DNA of 64,000 bases from Bdellovibrionales bacterium RIFCSPHIGHO2_01_FULL_40_29 (lineage in GTDB: Bacteria > Bdellovibrionota > Bdellovibrionia > Bdellovibrionales > Bdellovibrionaceae), in contig MEPU01000004.1 in NCBI GenBank assembly GCA_001771815.1, positions 558,001-622,000 of the forward strand, given 5' to 3'. Positions 43,700-52,047 of the stretch are shown here, in pieces; positions within the stretch are counted from its first letter, which is position 1; each line of letters begins with the position of its first letter. Below the pieces are notes generated by a model. The model saw nothing but the letters and a program-made list of their open reading frames with translations, did no database searches and had not been told where the DNA came from. Both the position numbers and the translations under genes were made by a program.

Positions 43700-43728
43700 A
43701 TCCTAAAATTCGAAAATTTGTGCGTCAA
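43700..43728 (-). promoter_or_regulatory. Candidate sigma-70 promoter of rsmH-ftsL-ftsI
   Basis: Minus strand: TTGACG (43723-43728), exactly 17 bases, TAGGAT (43700-43705). It lies 34 bases upstream of the rsmH GTG, leaving room for its Shine-Dalgarno. It overlaps the divergent plus-strand pair at 43718-43746. Confidence 0.55.
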
Positions 43729-43746
43729 GGTAGAATCGCATACTCT
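43718..43746 (+). promoter_or_regulatory. Candidate sigma-70 promoter of the zinc-ribbon gene
   Basis: TTGTGC (43718-43723), 17 bases, TACTCT (43741-43746), 20 bases before ATG 43767. Its -35 overlaps that of rsmH on the other strand, so the two promoters probably compete. Confidence 0.45.
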
Positions 43747-43766
43747 AAAGCAGTAAGGAAGACTCC

Positions 43767-44765
43767 ATGATCATCAATTGTCCACGCTGCGGTTTCTCAC
43801 AACCTCAAGATCAGTATTGCGCTCAATGTGGCGTCAACATGCAGTCGTTTAGACCCGCTGAAAAATCTTTTGCTAAAAAACTTTCAGAAAATATTGGACT
43901 GCAAGTTTTAATTCTGGTGATTGTTGCTGGATTTGCGGGTTCATATGTGATTCAAAGTGGAACGCCTCCAAAATGGGTGCAAAAATTTTCAAAGTTTCAA
44001 GGTGTCACAAAAAGTACAAAAACAATAACAGCCACGCAAACCACAGCAGAGTCCCAATCAGAACAGGCATTAACTGCAACTCGAAATGAATCTCTTGCAA
44101 ACTTAAAAAATCAAGAAATCATTCTGGATCAATCTGTCAACGCAGGGGCTGCCTCACAGACTTTACCCACAAATAGAACTGAAAATACAAATCTCGCAGT
44201 AGCCCGAACTCAAGAGGCAAAAGATTCCACCTCTGATTCTGCCGGAGTTTCATTTAAATTGACCTATGTCGAAGTCTCGACAGACGTCCTTTCGAAGTGG
44301 ATCTCTGAAAGCTCGCAGTTAGGGCTTTATCAGAACCTTCAAGATTACTCCGCAGGCATTCTGCCTGCCTTTCGAAAGCGTGCTGATCTTATTCAACAAG
44401 TCTTAAAATCTCATGAAAAGAAACTCCTCGTTGGTCAGACCGAAACTTTTCTTTCAGGCGCCGTTGGCGACGATGGCCAAATGATTGGCTTATCAGCAAA
44501 CTTAGAAGTTAAATCCTTCGAAAACAGCGCCGTCCATGGAACTCTTGTTATCACGCGGGCCTTACCTGCCGGTCGTGAGGTTTTTCCTGCTGAATTTGAC
44601 CTCAATAAAGGGGCTGCTTTCTTCATCGTCGACACACTGACTCGCCAAAACTTTTTAACCGAAAAAGATGCCCTGCGAATGGCTCCATTCCAGGTGTTTA
44701 AATCCCTCGACTTTATGGCCCAAAGAACTAAGTTTGTGATCCTCTTAGAACCTGAAATCAAATAA
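43767..44765 (+). CDS. Zinc-ribbon single-pass membrane protein of unknown function
   Basis: 332 residues with AAGGAAG upstream of ATG. The first 24 residues form a CxxC-x9-CxxC zinc ribbon (Cys5, 8, 18, 21; NCPRCGF and QYCAQCG). One transmembrane helix follows (45-62), then a low-complexity Thr/Gln/Ala linker (70-160) and a C-terminal domain (about 165-332) with mixed alpha/beta pattern. Topology would put the ribbon in the cytosol and the large domain in the periplasm. Similar architecture occurs in many delta-proteobacterial proteins of unknown role. It is single and followed at once by a hairpin terminator, and is the first gene beyond the dcw cluster. Confidence 0.78.
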   Translation: MIINCPRCGFSQPQDQYCAQCGVNMQSFRPAEKSFAKKLSENIGLQVLILVIVAGFAGSYVIQSGTPPKWVQKFSKFQGVTKSTKTITATQTTAESQSEQALTATRNESLANLKNQEIILDQSVNAGAASQTLPTNRTENTNLAVARTQEAKDSTSDSAGVSFKLTYVEVSTDVLSKWISESSQLGLYQNLQDYSAGILPAFRKRADLIQQVLKSHEKKLLVGQTETFLSGAVGDDGQMIGLSANLEVKSFENSAVHGTLVITRALPAGREVFPAEFDLNKGAAFFIVDTLTRQNFLTEKDALRMAPFQVFKSLDFMAQRTKFVILLEPEIK

Positions 44766-44769
44766 CCTT

Positions 44770-44788
44770 TCTAACGACACTCGTTAGA
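44770..44788 (+). terminator. Hairpin after the zinc-ribbon gene
   Basis: A perfect 8-bp stem, TCTAACGA/TCGTTAGA with a CAC loop, begins 5 bases after the stop codon. It is followed by CCTTTA, a weak T-tract, so termination is likely but perhaps incomplete. Confidence 0.5.
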
Positions 44789-44849
44789 CCTTTACTGAGC
44801 TTTAGAAACAGGATTCAATACAAGTCTCGAACCCTGCAAGGAGCCCATA

Positions 44850-45383
44850 ATGAATGCAAAAAACCTACAGCTATCAACTTATATCTCAGAAGAACAACTC
44901 CAAAAAAAGATTTCAGAAATTGGGTCTATTTTAACAGACAAGTTCATGAATAAAAAAGTCACTGTTGTTTGCATTCTCAAAGGTTCTTTTATTTTTTACT
45001 CGGATTTAATTCGCAAGATCAATACCGACATCACCTGTGAATTTTTTGGAGTTTCCAGCTACTCGGGAATGACTTCAACTGGAGAAGTCAAAATCACTTT
45101 GGATCTGACCAGCCCCATCTCTGGCCAACATATTGTTTTGGTTGAAGACATCGTTGATACAGGTGTCACTATGGATTATTTGAAAAAAACAATCGAAGCC
45201 CGCAATCCAGCATCACTCACTACCGTGGCGTTACTTGAAAAGCCAGAAGCTCTGAAAGTACCTTGCAAATTAGATCACGTTGGATTTCAAATCACCAATG
45301 AATTTGTTGTCGGATATGGTTTAGATTATCAAGGGTACTATCGAAATCTTCCGTACATTGCCCAAGTCCAAAACTTTCAATAA
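44850..45383 (+). CDS. hpt: Hypoxanthine phosphoribosyltransferase
   Basis: 177 residues. Salvages hypoxanthine and guanine to IMP and GMP with PRPP. The PRPP loop IVLVEDIVDTGVTMDYL is diagnostic. CILKGSFIFYSDLIR, the Gly-containing SSYSGMTSTGEVKI flexible loop and the base-specificity end (FVVGYGLDYQGYYRNLPYIA) fit the bacterial family closely. The AAGGAG Shine-Dalgarno lies 7 bases from ATG. It sits 9 bases before a barrel gene that starts a string of genes in the same direction ending with thyA-folA, a nucleotide-metabolism grouping. Confidence 0.96.
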   Translation: MNAKNLQLSTYISEEQLQKKISEIGSILTDKFMNKKVTVVCILKGSFIFYSDLIRKINTDITCEFFGVSSYSGMTSTGEVKITLDLTSPISGQHIVLVEDIVDTGVTMDYLKKTIEARNPASLTTVALLEKPEALKVPCKLDHVGFQITNEFVVGYGLDYQGYYRNLPYIAQVQNFQ

Positions 45384-45392
45384 GGAATAATT

Positions 45393-46199
45393 ATGAAACT
45401 CATTTTTACAGCATTATTTTTCTTAAGCTTCACGGCTATTGCACAAACTGATCCTGTCGTCGCCGATCCTGCTCCCGACACGGAAACCGCCACTATCGTT
45501 CAACCAACCCCTGCTCAGAAGGCCACCATCACGGAAGCCGCAAAGAAAGCCGAAAGCGAAACAGAAAAAAGGACTGAGTCAGGCTCGCCTGAACCTCACC
45601 ATTTCGGTGTTCATGCTGACTTAAATTTGCCCCATATTCTTAATTATGGAGTTGATTACTGGCATGCCTCTCGTTGGTTTTCAGGAGCCATCAATTTTGG
45701 AGGCTACTCGCTGAATGGACTTGCAAAAGGCACTGATACTCCTAACGGCGTTGATTTGAAATTTGCCAATCAAGAATTGATGTTACGATTCCATCCCTTC
45801 CGTGGTTCTTTTTATGCAGGCCTCGGGTATGGCTCACATACAATTGATGTCAAAACTCAACGCACAATTTCTGTCACAACACCAGTCCCAGGCTCAGCAG
45901 ATGTTGAAATTCTTGATGTGATCAAAGCCAACTATTTGCTTCCGCATGTGGGGTGGATCTGGACATGGCCATTTGGATTAACTCTCGGAATGGATGTTGG
46001 ATACCTTTCGCCAATCAACCCGTCTGTTGATTTAACAACGACAATTTCAAATATTAGCAATCCCTTAATCACTCAATCGGATATCGAAGCCACAACGGAA
46101 TATCAAAATGCTCGTTCTGAGATTATTGATCAATCTGAAAAGGTTGGAAAAACCGGATTACCCTATTGGACAATGTTTCGAATTGGATTCTTGTTTTAA
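45393..46199 (+). CDS. Exported outer-membrane beta-barrel protein with acidic/Ala/Thr linker
   Basis: 268 residues. The signal peptide ends at TAIAQ (1-18). Residues 19-70 are low-complexity (Asp, Pro, Ala, Thr, Glu, Lys), probably a periplasmic linker. From 70 to the end, strands such as FGVHADLNLPHILNYGVDYW, ELMLRFHPFRGSFYAGLGYG and a final FRIGFLF with C-terminal Phe indicate an 8- to 10-strand barrel, OmpW- or OmpA-sized. It follows hpt by 9 bases and precedes thyA by 20, and its position among nucleotide genes may be incidental. The function is unknown. Confidence 0.74.
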   Translation: MKLIFTALFFLSFTAIAQTDPVVADPAPDTETATIVQPTPAQKATITEAAKKAESETEKRTESGSPEPHHFGVHADLNLPHILNYGVDYWHASRWFSGAINFGGYSLNGLAKGTDTPNGVDLKFANQELMLRFHPFRGSFYAGLGYGSHTIDVKTQRTISVTTPVPGSADVEILDVIKANYLLPHVGWIWTWPFGLTLGMDVGYLSPINPSVDLTTTISNISNPLITQSDIEATTEYQNARSEIIDQSEKVGKTGLPYWTMFRIGFLF

Positions 46200-46219
46200 T
46201 CTTTTGAACGGAGAAAACT

Positions 46220-47014
46220 ATGAAGCAGTTTCATGACTTACTTCATCACGTACTTGAAAATGGAAATACGAAATCAGATCGCACTGGCACCGGAACAATC
46301 AGTGTTTTTGGATACCAAATGCGTTTCAACCTCCAAGATGGATTTCCCCTGCTCACAACAAAAAAACTTCACACGCGCTCCATCTTTCACGAACTTCTTT
46401 GGTTCCTTAAAGGCGAAACTAATATTAAGTATTTGAATGAAAACAAAGTCACAATCTGGGATGAATGGGCCGATGAGAATGGTGATCTCGGACCCGTTTA
46501 TGGAAAGCAATGGCGATCTTGGGAAACTGCCAATGGGCAAACTGTTGATCAGATATCAAATGTCATTGAACAAATTAAAACAAATCCTGACTCGCGACGC
46601 CTTTTGGTTGTTGCATTTAATCCTGGTGATGTGGACAAAATGGCGCTACCTCCATGTCATGCTTTCTTTCAATTTTACATCGCAAATGGAAAACTCTCGT
46701 GTCAGCTGTATCAACGTAGTGCTGATATATTCTTGGGAGTCCCTTTCAATATCGCAAGCTATGCATTATTAACCCACATGGTCGCCCAAGCCTGCAACCT
46801 AGGCGTTGGGGAATTCATCCACACATTGGGTGATGCTCACATTTATTCAAATCATATCGAACAGGTTAAACTTCTTTTATCCCGAACTCCTCGCCGCTTG
46901 CCGCAACTTAAGTTGAATCCTGATGTGAAAAATATTTTTGATTTTAAGTACGAAGATATTACGATTGAAGGTTATGATCCACTTCCTGCGATTAAAGCGG
47001 AGGTTGCCGTTTGA
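46220..47014 (+). CDS. thyA: Thymidylate synthase
   Basis: 264 residues, the same length as E. coli ThyA. Methylates dUMP to dTMP using methylene-tetrahydrofolate. SDRTGTGT near the N-terminus, the Trp-rich [13 protein letters not shown], the nucleophile Cys146 in [10 protein letters not shown], and the [20 protein letters not shown] region are all intact. ATG 46220 has GGAGAA upstream. It overlaps folA by 4 bases, the common coupling, as ThyA oxidises the folate that DHFR reduces back. Confidence 0.98.
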   Translation: MKQFHDLLHHVLENGNTKSDRTGTGTISVFGYQMRFNLQDGFPLLTTKKLHTRSIFHELLWFLKGETNIKYLNENKVTIWDEWADENGDLGPVYGKQWRSWETANGQTVDQISNVIEQIKTNPDSRRLLVVAFNPGDVDKMALPPCHAFFQFYIANGKLSCQLYQRSADIFLGVPFNIASYALLTHMVAQACNLGVGEFIHTLGDAHIYSNHIEQVKLLLSRTPRRLPQLKLNPDVKNIFDFKYEDITIEGYDPLPAIKAEVAV

Positions 47015-47523
47015 TTCTATCCCATATCGTTGCCGTTAGCGAAAATGGCGTCATTGGAAAGAACAATCAATTACTGTGGCATTTCTCAGAAGATTTGACC
47101 TATTTTAAAAAACGCACAACAGGCAAAATCATGATCATGGGACGGAAAACTTATGATTCGATTGGTAAACCATTACCAAAACGATTTCATATCGTTGTCT
47201 CACGCGAATCTCACTCTAGTTCACCGGAGAACGTGCAGTATGTTTCCTCTTTACAAGAAGCTTATACCGTCGCTGAAAAACTTATTTCCTCGGGCGGTTG
47301 GCCTGAAGAAGTTATGATTGTCGGAGGTGGTCAGATTTACAAAGACACTCTTCCCGATACTAATTTTATTTATATCACACGAATTCCTGGTCACTTTGAT
47401 GGTGATACCTATTATGATTTAAAACTTCCCGCTGACTTCGGCATTGCCTTTAGTCAGTTCAGCGAGGCCCATCCTGGGCTTCGTTATGAGATCTGGTCCA
47501 AAGCACAAACCCTTGCTGATTAA
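47011..47523 (+). CDS. folA: Dihydrofolate reductase
   Basis: 170 residues. Regenerates tetrahydrofolate with [36 protein letters not shown] contains the landmark Trp and Asp-27 equivalents, with Trp-His in place of the usual Trp-Pro/Trp-Asn after it. [16 protein letters not shown] and [13 protein letters not shown] complete the family pattern. TTG 47011 is within the thyA stop region; GCGGAGG 7-8 bases before it is the Shine-Dalgarno. Tandem hairpins after the stop end the transcript. Confidence 0.95.
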   Translation: MILSHIVAVSENGVIGKNNQLLWHFSEDLTYFKKRTTGKIMIMGRKTYDSIGKPLPKRFHIVVSRESHSSSPENVQYVSSLQEAYTVAEKLISSGGWPEEVMIVGGGQIYKDTLPDTNFIYITRIPGHFDGDTYYDLKLPADFGIAFSQFSEAHPGLRYEIWSKAQTLAD

Positions 47524-47529
47524 AATTCA

Positions 47530-47593
47530 CCAAGACAACCTGGCACATGTCTGAAATGCGTCTTGGAGTGTCGAACTCGTTGACACTATTTTT
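47530..47593 (+). terminator. Tandem hairpins and T-tract after folA
   Basis: Hairpin 1 pairs CCAAGAC (47530-47536) with GTCTTGG (47560-47566). Hairpin 2, immediately adjacent, pairs AGTGTC (47567-47572) with GACACT (47582-47587), extended by two further pairs, followed by ATTTTTG. The second alone is a reasonable intrinsic terminator. Confidence 0.65.
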
Positions 47594-47655
47594 GAAACAT
47601 ATTTTTCAATTTCGCTTCGTAAAATTCCGATTAAAATAGGAACTGAGGAACGCCA

Positions 47656-47985
47656 ATGCAAATATCGGAAAATGTCCCACCCCCTAAACGTTATCAAACA
47701 AAAGAACATGCTCAAATCGAAGTCTATGGACGCATGGGGAAAATTTATTGTCGCTTAACGAACCTGTCGACGACAGGCGCCTTTCTGGAAATTATCAATT
47801 CGAAATATATGCCCAAACAGGGCGATTTGATTCACGTTTCTGTGATTTTGCGCCAGCTCAATAAAACTCATACCCTTGATGCCGAAATTATCTGGTGCAA
47901 AGGCTTAGGTCTGGGTATTTCCTTTGTTCGCAAAGAGCAACTTTTCGAGAAGTTAACAGCTCGCACGTCAGCGCCAGCCCAATAA
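47656..47985 (+). CDS. PilZ-domain protein
   Basis: 109 residues, essentially a lone PilZ domain, which normally binds cyclic di-GMP. The second motif (N-L-S-T-T-G, about residue 37) is present, with G-D-L-I-H-V and G-L-G-I-S-F strands of the barrel. The first motif is R-Y-Q-T-K rather than R-x-x-x-R, so binding may be altered. It is a free-standing small cytosolic protein with TGAGGAA upstream of ATG. A possible target is motility, but nothing adjacent proves it. Confidence 0.8.
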   Translation: MQISENVPPPKRYQTKEHAQIEVYGRMGKIYCRLTNLSTTGAFLEIINSKYMPKQGDLIHVSVILRQLNKTHTLDAEIIWCKGLGLGISFVRKEQLFEKLTARTSAPAQ

Positions 47986-48139
47986 GTATTCCCTGATCTT
48001 GGAAGTTCTTAGACCATAGTCTAGTTTCGTCATAAATTATTGGTTCCATTAAAGCCCTGGGTCTAGTCTTGAAATGCACTCATCGCTGTGGATTGGCAGT
48101 GAGGCCCATATTGCATTCATTTCCCAAGGAAGGGGATTT

Positions 48140-49375
48140 ATGAAAAAACTCAAACTTATTGGTTTGTCACTTTTTTGTCTTTTTACATTTTCGTCAATTA
48201 AACAGGTTCAGTCGAAGGACTATCAATACTACTGGTTGAAAGTTTCAGCTCATGACAAGTTTCAACGTTCAGTGATTGCCAACACAGGAGTCGCTATTGA
48301 AATTGTCAAAGACGATTATGTCATTGCTTACGGAAATGACCTTCAGAAAGAAGCCCTTGAAAAATTAGGCTGGCTCGAAGCGGCCTCAAATCTGGCCTTT
48401 GAAAAAGATTTTCCTACTAAAGATTCTGCTTACCATAATTATGCTGAACTCACAGATGCCATAACAAAATTAGCAAATGAAAACCCAGACATCGTAAAAA
48501 TGACTTCCATTGCAAAAACAAACGAAGGCCGAGATATCTGGGCGCTTCAAATCACTGCAGATCACGCGCATGCATCAGATAAACCAGCGGCTATTTTTAT
48601 GGGTGGACATCATGCACGCGAACATCTGTCTGTTGAAATGCCATTGCTGTGGGCTCAGTACTTAGTGACTCAATTTCGAGGTGGAAATCCACGTGTGATT
48701 GGATTACTGAATTCTCGCGATGTGCATATCATTCCTGTCGTTAATCCTGATGGCATGGAATACGACATCAAAGATGGCAGCTACAAAATGTGGAGAAAAA
48801 ATCGCAGCCGCAACGCCAACGGAACCTACGGCGTTGATTTGAATCGAAACTATGGCTATCAATGGGGAACTGGAGGATCATCATCTGACGGCAATAATGA
48901 GACGTATATGGGACCAAAAGCGTTTTCAGAAATTGAATCCACTGCTATTAAAAACTATGTCGATACTCATACCAACATCACTATTCTTTTATCGTTTCAC
49001 TCATTTTCAAAATTAATTCTCTATCCGTGGGGCCATAAATACGCAGGAATTGAAACCGCCAATGACAAACTTGTTCACGAAAAAATGGCTACAACAATGG
49101 CTGAATGGAATGGATACCAACCTCAGCAAAGTTCGGAGTTGTATATTGCCAGCGGAGACACAACTGATTGGTCTTATGGAGTTCATAAAATTATTTCATT
49201 CACATTTGAATTGGATCCAGCCAACAATGGATTTGGTGGAGGTGGTTTTTATCCTGGACCGGGCGTTATTGACCCGGTCTTTCAGAAAAATTTAGAACCT
49301 TTATTGTATCTTTTAGATTATTCAGACAACCCATATCGGGTTCTGAATGTTGGCATAGGACCAATTAAGCCTTAA
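48140..49375 (+). CDS. Secreted zinc carboxypeptidase, peptidase M14 family
   Basis: 411 residues from ATG 48140, with AAGGAAGGGG upstream; the longer frame is not supported. The signal peptide (about 1-25) is followed by a propeptide-like segment (26-95) and then the enzyme. HxxE zinc ligands are His158 and Glu161 (GGHHAREHLS), followed by VVNPDGMEYD, NRSRNANGTYGVDLNRNYGYQW, the third zinc ligand His in LLSFHSFSKLILYPWG, and the catalytic Glu in SFTFELD. This is the carboxypeptidase T/A layout, removing C-terminal residues from peptides outside the cell. Such enzymes are typical of predatory bacteria. It converges with the next gene (4-base overlap). Confidence 0.95.
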   Translation: MKKLKLIGLSLFCLFTFSSIKQVQSKDYQYYWLKVSAHDKFQRSVIANTGVAIEIVKDDYVIAYGNDLQKEALEKLGWLEAASNLAFEKDFPTKDSAYHNYAELTDAITKLANENPDIVKMTSIAKTNEGRDIWALQITADHAHASDKPAAIFMGGHHAREHLSVEMPLLWAQYLVTQFRGGNPRVIGLLNSRDVHIIPVVNPDGMEYDIKDGSYKMWRKNRSRNANGTYGVDLNRNYGYQWGTGGSSSDGNNETYMGPKAFSEIESTAIKNYVDTHTNITILLSFHSFSKLILYPWGHKYAGIETANDKLVHEKMATTMAEWNGYQPQQSSELYIASGDTTDWSYGVHKIISFTFELDPANNGFGGGGFYPGPGVIDPVFQKNLEPLLYLLDYSDNPYRVLNVGIGPIKP

Positions 49376-50184
49376 ACAAATAAAAAGTCAGATAAAGACT
49401 GCGTGAATTGTTTTGGATTCTCCACATTCGCGCAGTGTCCACACCCCATCAAAACTTCAAACTGACCATTTTTAAAGAGCTGGGACAACTTTTCAGATTC
49501 GACTCTTGAAAGTAATTGATCAAATTCCCCGTGCACCACTTTAACAGGATGAGTCACTTCTTTTAATTGCGAACGAACATCCAAACCATCAATCGCTTTC
49601 AACACCAAATGTCCAACTGCTTTCACTGAACGAAATGCGTCTTCAACAATGATATCTTTAAAGAATGAAGTCGTCGCATCATTGTTATAAATTGTTGAAC
49701 CAATAATTGCCGCTGTTAAATTTTTATCCACCTTCATTTGATCAAAAGCTTGAATCATAGCTTCATCAAATTTCACACCTTCCGCACCAACTGGATCTAA
49801 CAAATAAGCCTTGTTAAACAACTCCGGAGCGGCTGCCAACATCATGGCTGCAATTAATCCTCCAGTTGAATGCCCTACCAGATTGACAGGGCCCCAATTC
49901 ATTGAACGAATCAGCATAATAAAATCATTGGCAAAATTTTGCATAGTCACTTCGGACTCTGATTTTGGATCTGAACTTTTCCCACAACCACGAAATTCGA
50001 CGCAGACAATGGATCCTTTTTTATCTGATATTGTGGCGTACTTTGCCTTCAGCATCTCAACTGACGGAATCCACCATCGATTGGACGATAAATTCCCATG
50101 AAGAAAAACAGTTGTGGTTGGGATCGTATTTGGAAAAACATCGTAACTGATTTTGGTTGCCGAGTTCATTTCAAAAAAAGCCAT
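49372..50184 (-). CDS. Alpha/beta hydrolase (serine nucleophile), cytosolic
   Basis: 270 residues, no signal peptide. FLHGNLSSNRWW supplies the oxyanion hole, the elbow GHSTGG has Ser106, the acid is likely the Asp in VHGEFDQLLS, and the His is in MGCGHCANVEN near the end. The order and spacing are those of the epoxide-hydrolase/lipase-like fold with Ser nucleophile, so an esterase, lipase or thioesterase is likely. It sits 3 bases from the next hydrolase gene in the same direction. The two plus the FabG-like gene form one minus-strand operon. The substrate is unknown. Confidence 0.85.
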   Translation of the reverse strand: MAFFEMNSATKISYDVFPNTIPTTTVFLHGNLSSNRWWIPSVEMLKAKYATISDKKGSIVCVEFRGCGKSSDPKSESEVTMQNFANDFIMLIRSMNWGPVNLVGHSTGGLIAAMMLAAAPELFNKAYLLDPVGAEGVKFDEAMIQAFDQMKVDKNLTAAIIGSTIYNNDATTSFFKDIIVEDAFRSVKAVGHLVLKAIDGLDVRSQLKEVTHPVKVVHGEFDQLLSRVESEKLSQLFKNGQFEVLMGCGHCANVENPKQFTQSLSDFLFV

Positions 50185-50187
50185 TTC

Positions 50188-51099
50188 CTACTCCTGAGTT
50201 TTCTTACTAGCGATAACAATTTTCCGAACAATTTCTGCAGCTTTTTTAGGGACAGCTTCAGGAATTTTATGTTCAGATCCTTCGACATACACACGACTCG
50301 CACGAGATGCTACAGGAATAGAATCCCAAAAAGAATCTAAAATTGCTTGAGGAATATACTGATCTTTTTTGGCAATAATCAAATGAACTGATTTTTTTGG
50401 AAAACGATCCACTTCATCTGTCGCTCGAAATTTACGGATCCCTTGAGTTAATCGAAATGTCGCTTCTAACTTAAACGGATTTTCCAAAACGACAGGTTCA
50501 AGTGCAGGATACGTTGAGTAACAAATTTGTTTCAGAAAATAGTCATACAGCTCATCATTGCTATAAGGATTGTAGGGATACATCGCTCGGGTCACAGCAA
50601 TTTGAGTTTTAATCCATTGATCCTGTCCATCCAGAGGTGCCGTATAAGGTGCCATTAAAATGGCATTCTTCACATGGCGTGGATACTTAAAGCTATAAGC
50701 CGCTGCGATCCCACCACCGTAAGACAATCCAACAAGGTTATATGGTTTTTTAATTTGCAAAACAGTCAGAAGCTGATCCAGCTCAACAACCTGGTCGTCG
50801 TAATGATAGGGTGCATACTTCACTCCGTACTTTAATAACGTTTTCCCCATCCCGCTCATATCATATCGAAGGACACCAATACCCATTTTTTTAAGTTCTG
50901 CCGTCATGGCATCCCATTGACGAGTGCTGTATGTTAAACCATTCAACAAAACAACAGTAGGCTGATTTTTTTGAGGTGCTGAGTACTCAACATAAAGGTC
51001 CGTTGAATCAATTGAAATAAAGCCATGGAAGTCTTGGCTCAAATTGAATGCATGAGCCAAATTCACCATTGATAGAATAACTAAAAATAAAAACTTCAA
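50188..51099 (-). CDS. Secreted alpha/beta hydrolase (serine nucleophile)
   Basis: 303 residues from TTG 51099, with GAGGGG upstream. The signal peptide MKFLFLVILSMVNLAHA is cleaved after residue 17, so this one acts in the periplasm or outside. The elbow GLSYGG has Ser126, the oxyanion strand is VVLLNGLTYSTRQW, the acid is in AKKDQYIP, and the His in EGSEHKIPE. An esterase or lipase is likely. It differs enough from the neighbour to be an ancient duplication or an unrelated pair of the superfamily. A 31-base gap separates it from the FabG-like gene. Confidence 0.85.
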   Translation of the reverse strand: MKFLFLVILSMVNLAHAFNLSQDFHGFISIDSTDLYVEYSAPQKNQPTVVLLNGLTYSTRQWDAMTAELKKMGIGVLRYDMSGMGKTLLKYGVKYAPYHYDDQVVELDQLLTVLQIKKPYNLVGLSYGGGIAAAYSFKYPRHVKNAILMAPYTAPLDGQDQWIKTQIAVTRAMYPYNPYSNDELYDYFLKQICYSTYPALEPVVLENPFKLEATFRLTQGIRKFRATDEVDRFPKKSVHLIIAKKDQYIPQAILDSFWDSIPVASRASRVYVEGSEHKIPEAVPKKAAEIVRKIVIASKKTQE

Positions 51100-51130
51100 A
51101 ATACATCCCCTCGGTTATTTGAAATAAAAA

Positions 51131-51880
51131 CTATAAAACGATTCCGCCATCAACACTGATAACTGTCCCATTGACGTATGCCGCTTGCTCTGATGATAAA
51201 AATAGGACTGCATTTGCAATATCACTGGTTGAACCTAAACGTTGAACTGGAACTTTGCTGGCCATGGCATCCAATGTTTCTTTTGGCATTGCGTTCGTCA
51301 TTGCTGTTGCAATAAATCCAGGTGCTACTGCATTAACAGTGAATCCTTTGCGTCCCAATTCTTTGGCCAAGGTTTTAGTCATTCCAATCACACCCGCTTT
51401 TGCAGCTGCATAATTTGTTTGACCAAAATTTCCATACAATCCAACTACGCTTGAAATATTGATAATTCGCTTATGAGTTGAAGTGGCGTTGAATTTTTCT
51501 GATAATGTTTTTGTGACATTAAATAAACCCGTCAGATTTGTATTGATGACGGCGTTCCAATCTTCGAAAGTCATTTTTGCAAAAGACTTATCGCGAGTAA
51601 TGCCCGCATTGTTCACTAAAATGTCACAAGCCCATGGCAAACCAGCCGCTGCTTTTTCACAAGATTCTTTTTGAGTGACATCGACCTGAGCAAAGTGAAC
51701 TTGACCAGCAAACTGAGCCAATTCTTTTTTAGCTGTTTCAATGGCCTGTTCAGAATAATCCCAGATCGCAACCTGGCCACCTGACTGCAGGAATGACAAG
51801 GCGATTTGAAAACCAATTCCTTGAGCGGCTCCGGTGATAACTGCATTTTTGTTCGCGAATGAAAATTTCAAGTTTACCAT
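51131..51880 (-). CDS. 3-oxoacyl-(ACP/CoA) reductase, FabG/PhaB-like SDR
   Basis: 249 residues, classical short-chain dehydrogenase. ATG 51880 has AAAGGAG at 8 bases; a TTG-type start ten codons earlier is unsupported. The cofactor motif is TGAAQGIG (16-23), NNAGITRDKSF follows, and the catalytic residues are Ser143/144, Tyr157 and Lys161 (YAAAK). The sequence FGQTNYAAAKAG and the C-terminal VNGTVISVDGG are of FabG/acetoacetyl-CoA reductase (PhaB) type. It would reduce 3-oxoacyl thioesters with NADPH. It is divergent from a KASIII-like gene and ligase, which may make such 3-oxo substrates. It is not called fabG because the essential copy is usually in the fab operon. Confidence 0.88.
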   Translation of the reverse strand: MVNLKFSFANKNAVITGAAQGIGFQIALSFLQSGGQVAIWDYSEQAIETAKKELAQFAGQVHFAQVDVTQKESCEKAAAGLPWACDILVNNAGITRDKSFAKMTFEDWNAVINTNLTGLFNVTKTLSEKFNATSTHKRIINISSVVGLYGNFGQTNYAAAKAGVIGMTKTLAKELGRKGFTVNAVAPGFIATAMTNAMPKETLDAMASKVPVQRLGSTSDIANAVLFLSSEQAAYVNGTVISVDGGIVL

Positions 51881-52047
51881 GCTAGGACTCCTTTGAGATC
51901 TTAAGTTCACATGAAGTTCTGCTTCGGTAGTGCTCTGAGGTCAACTGGAATAAGCATGAAAAAAATTCCCTTGTAACGCCAAGTATAAAGGGTTACCCAA
52001 CACACCCAATGAGCAGTAGAACCTGTACTGCCCTCAAAGGAGCTCAC

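Noticed and set aside
48010-48023. TAGAC/GTCTA hairpin after the PilZ gene
   Set aside because: A five-pair stem followed by only three T is too weak to call a terminator.
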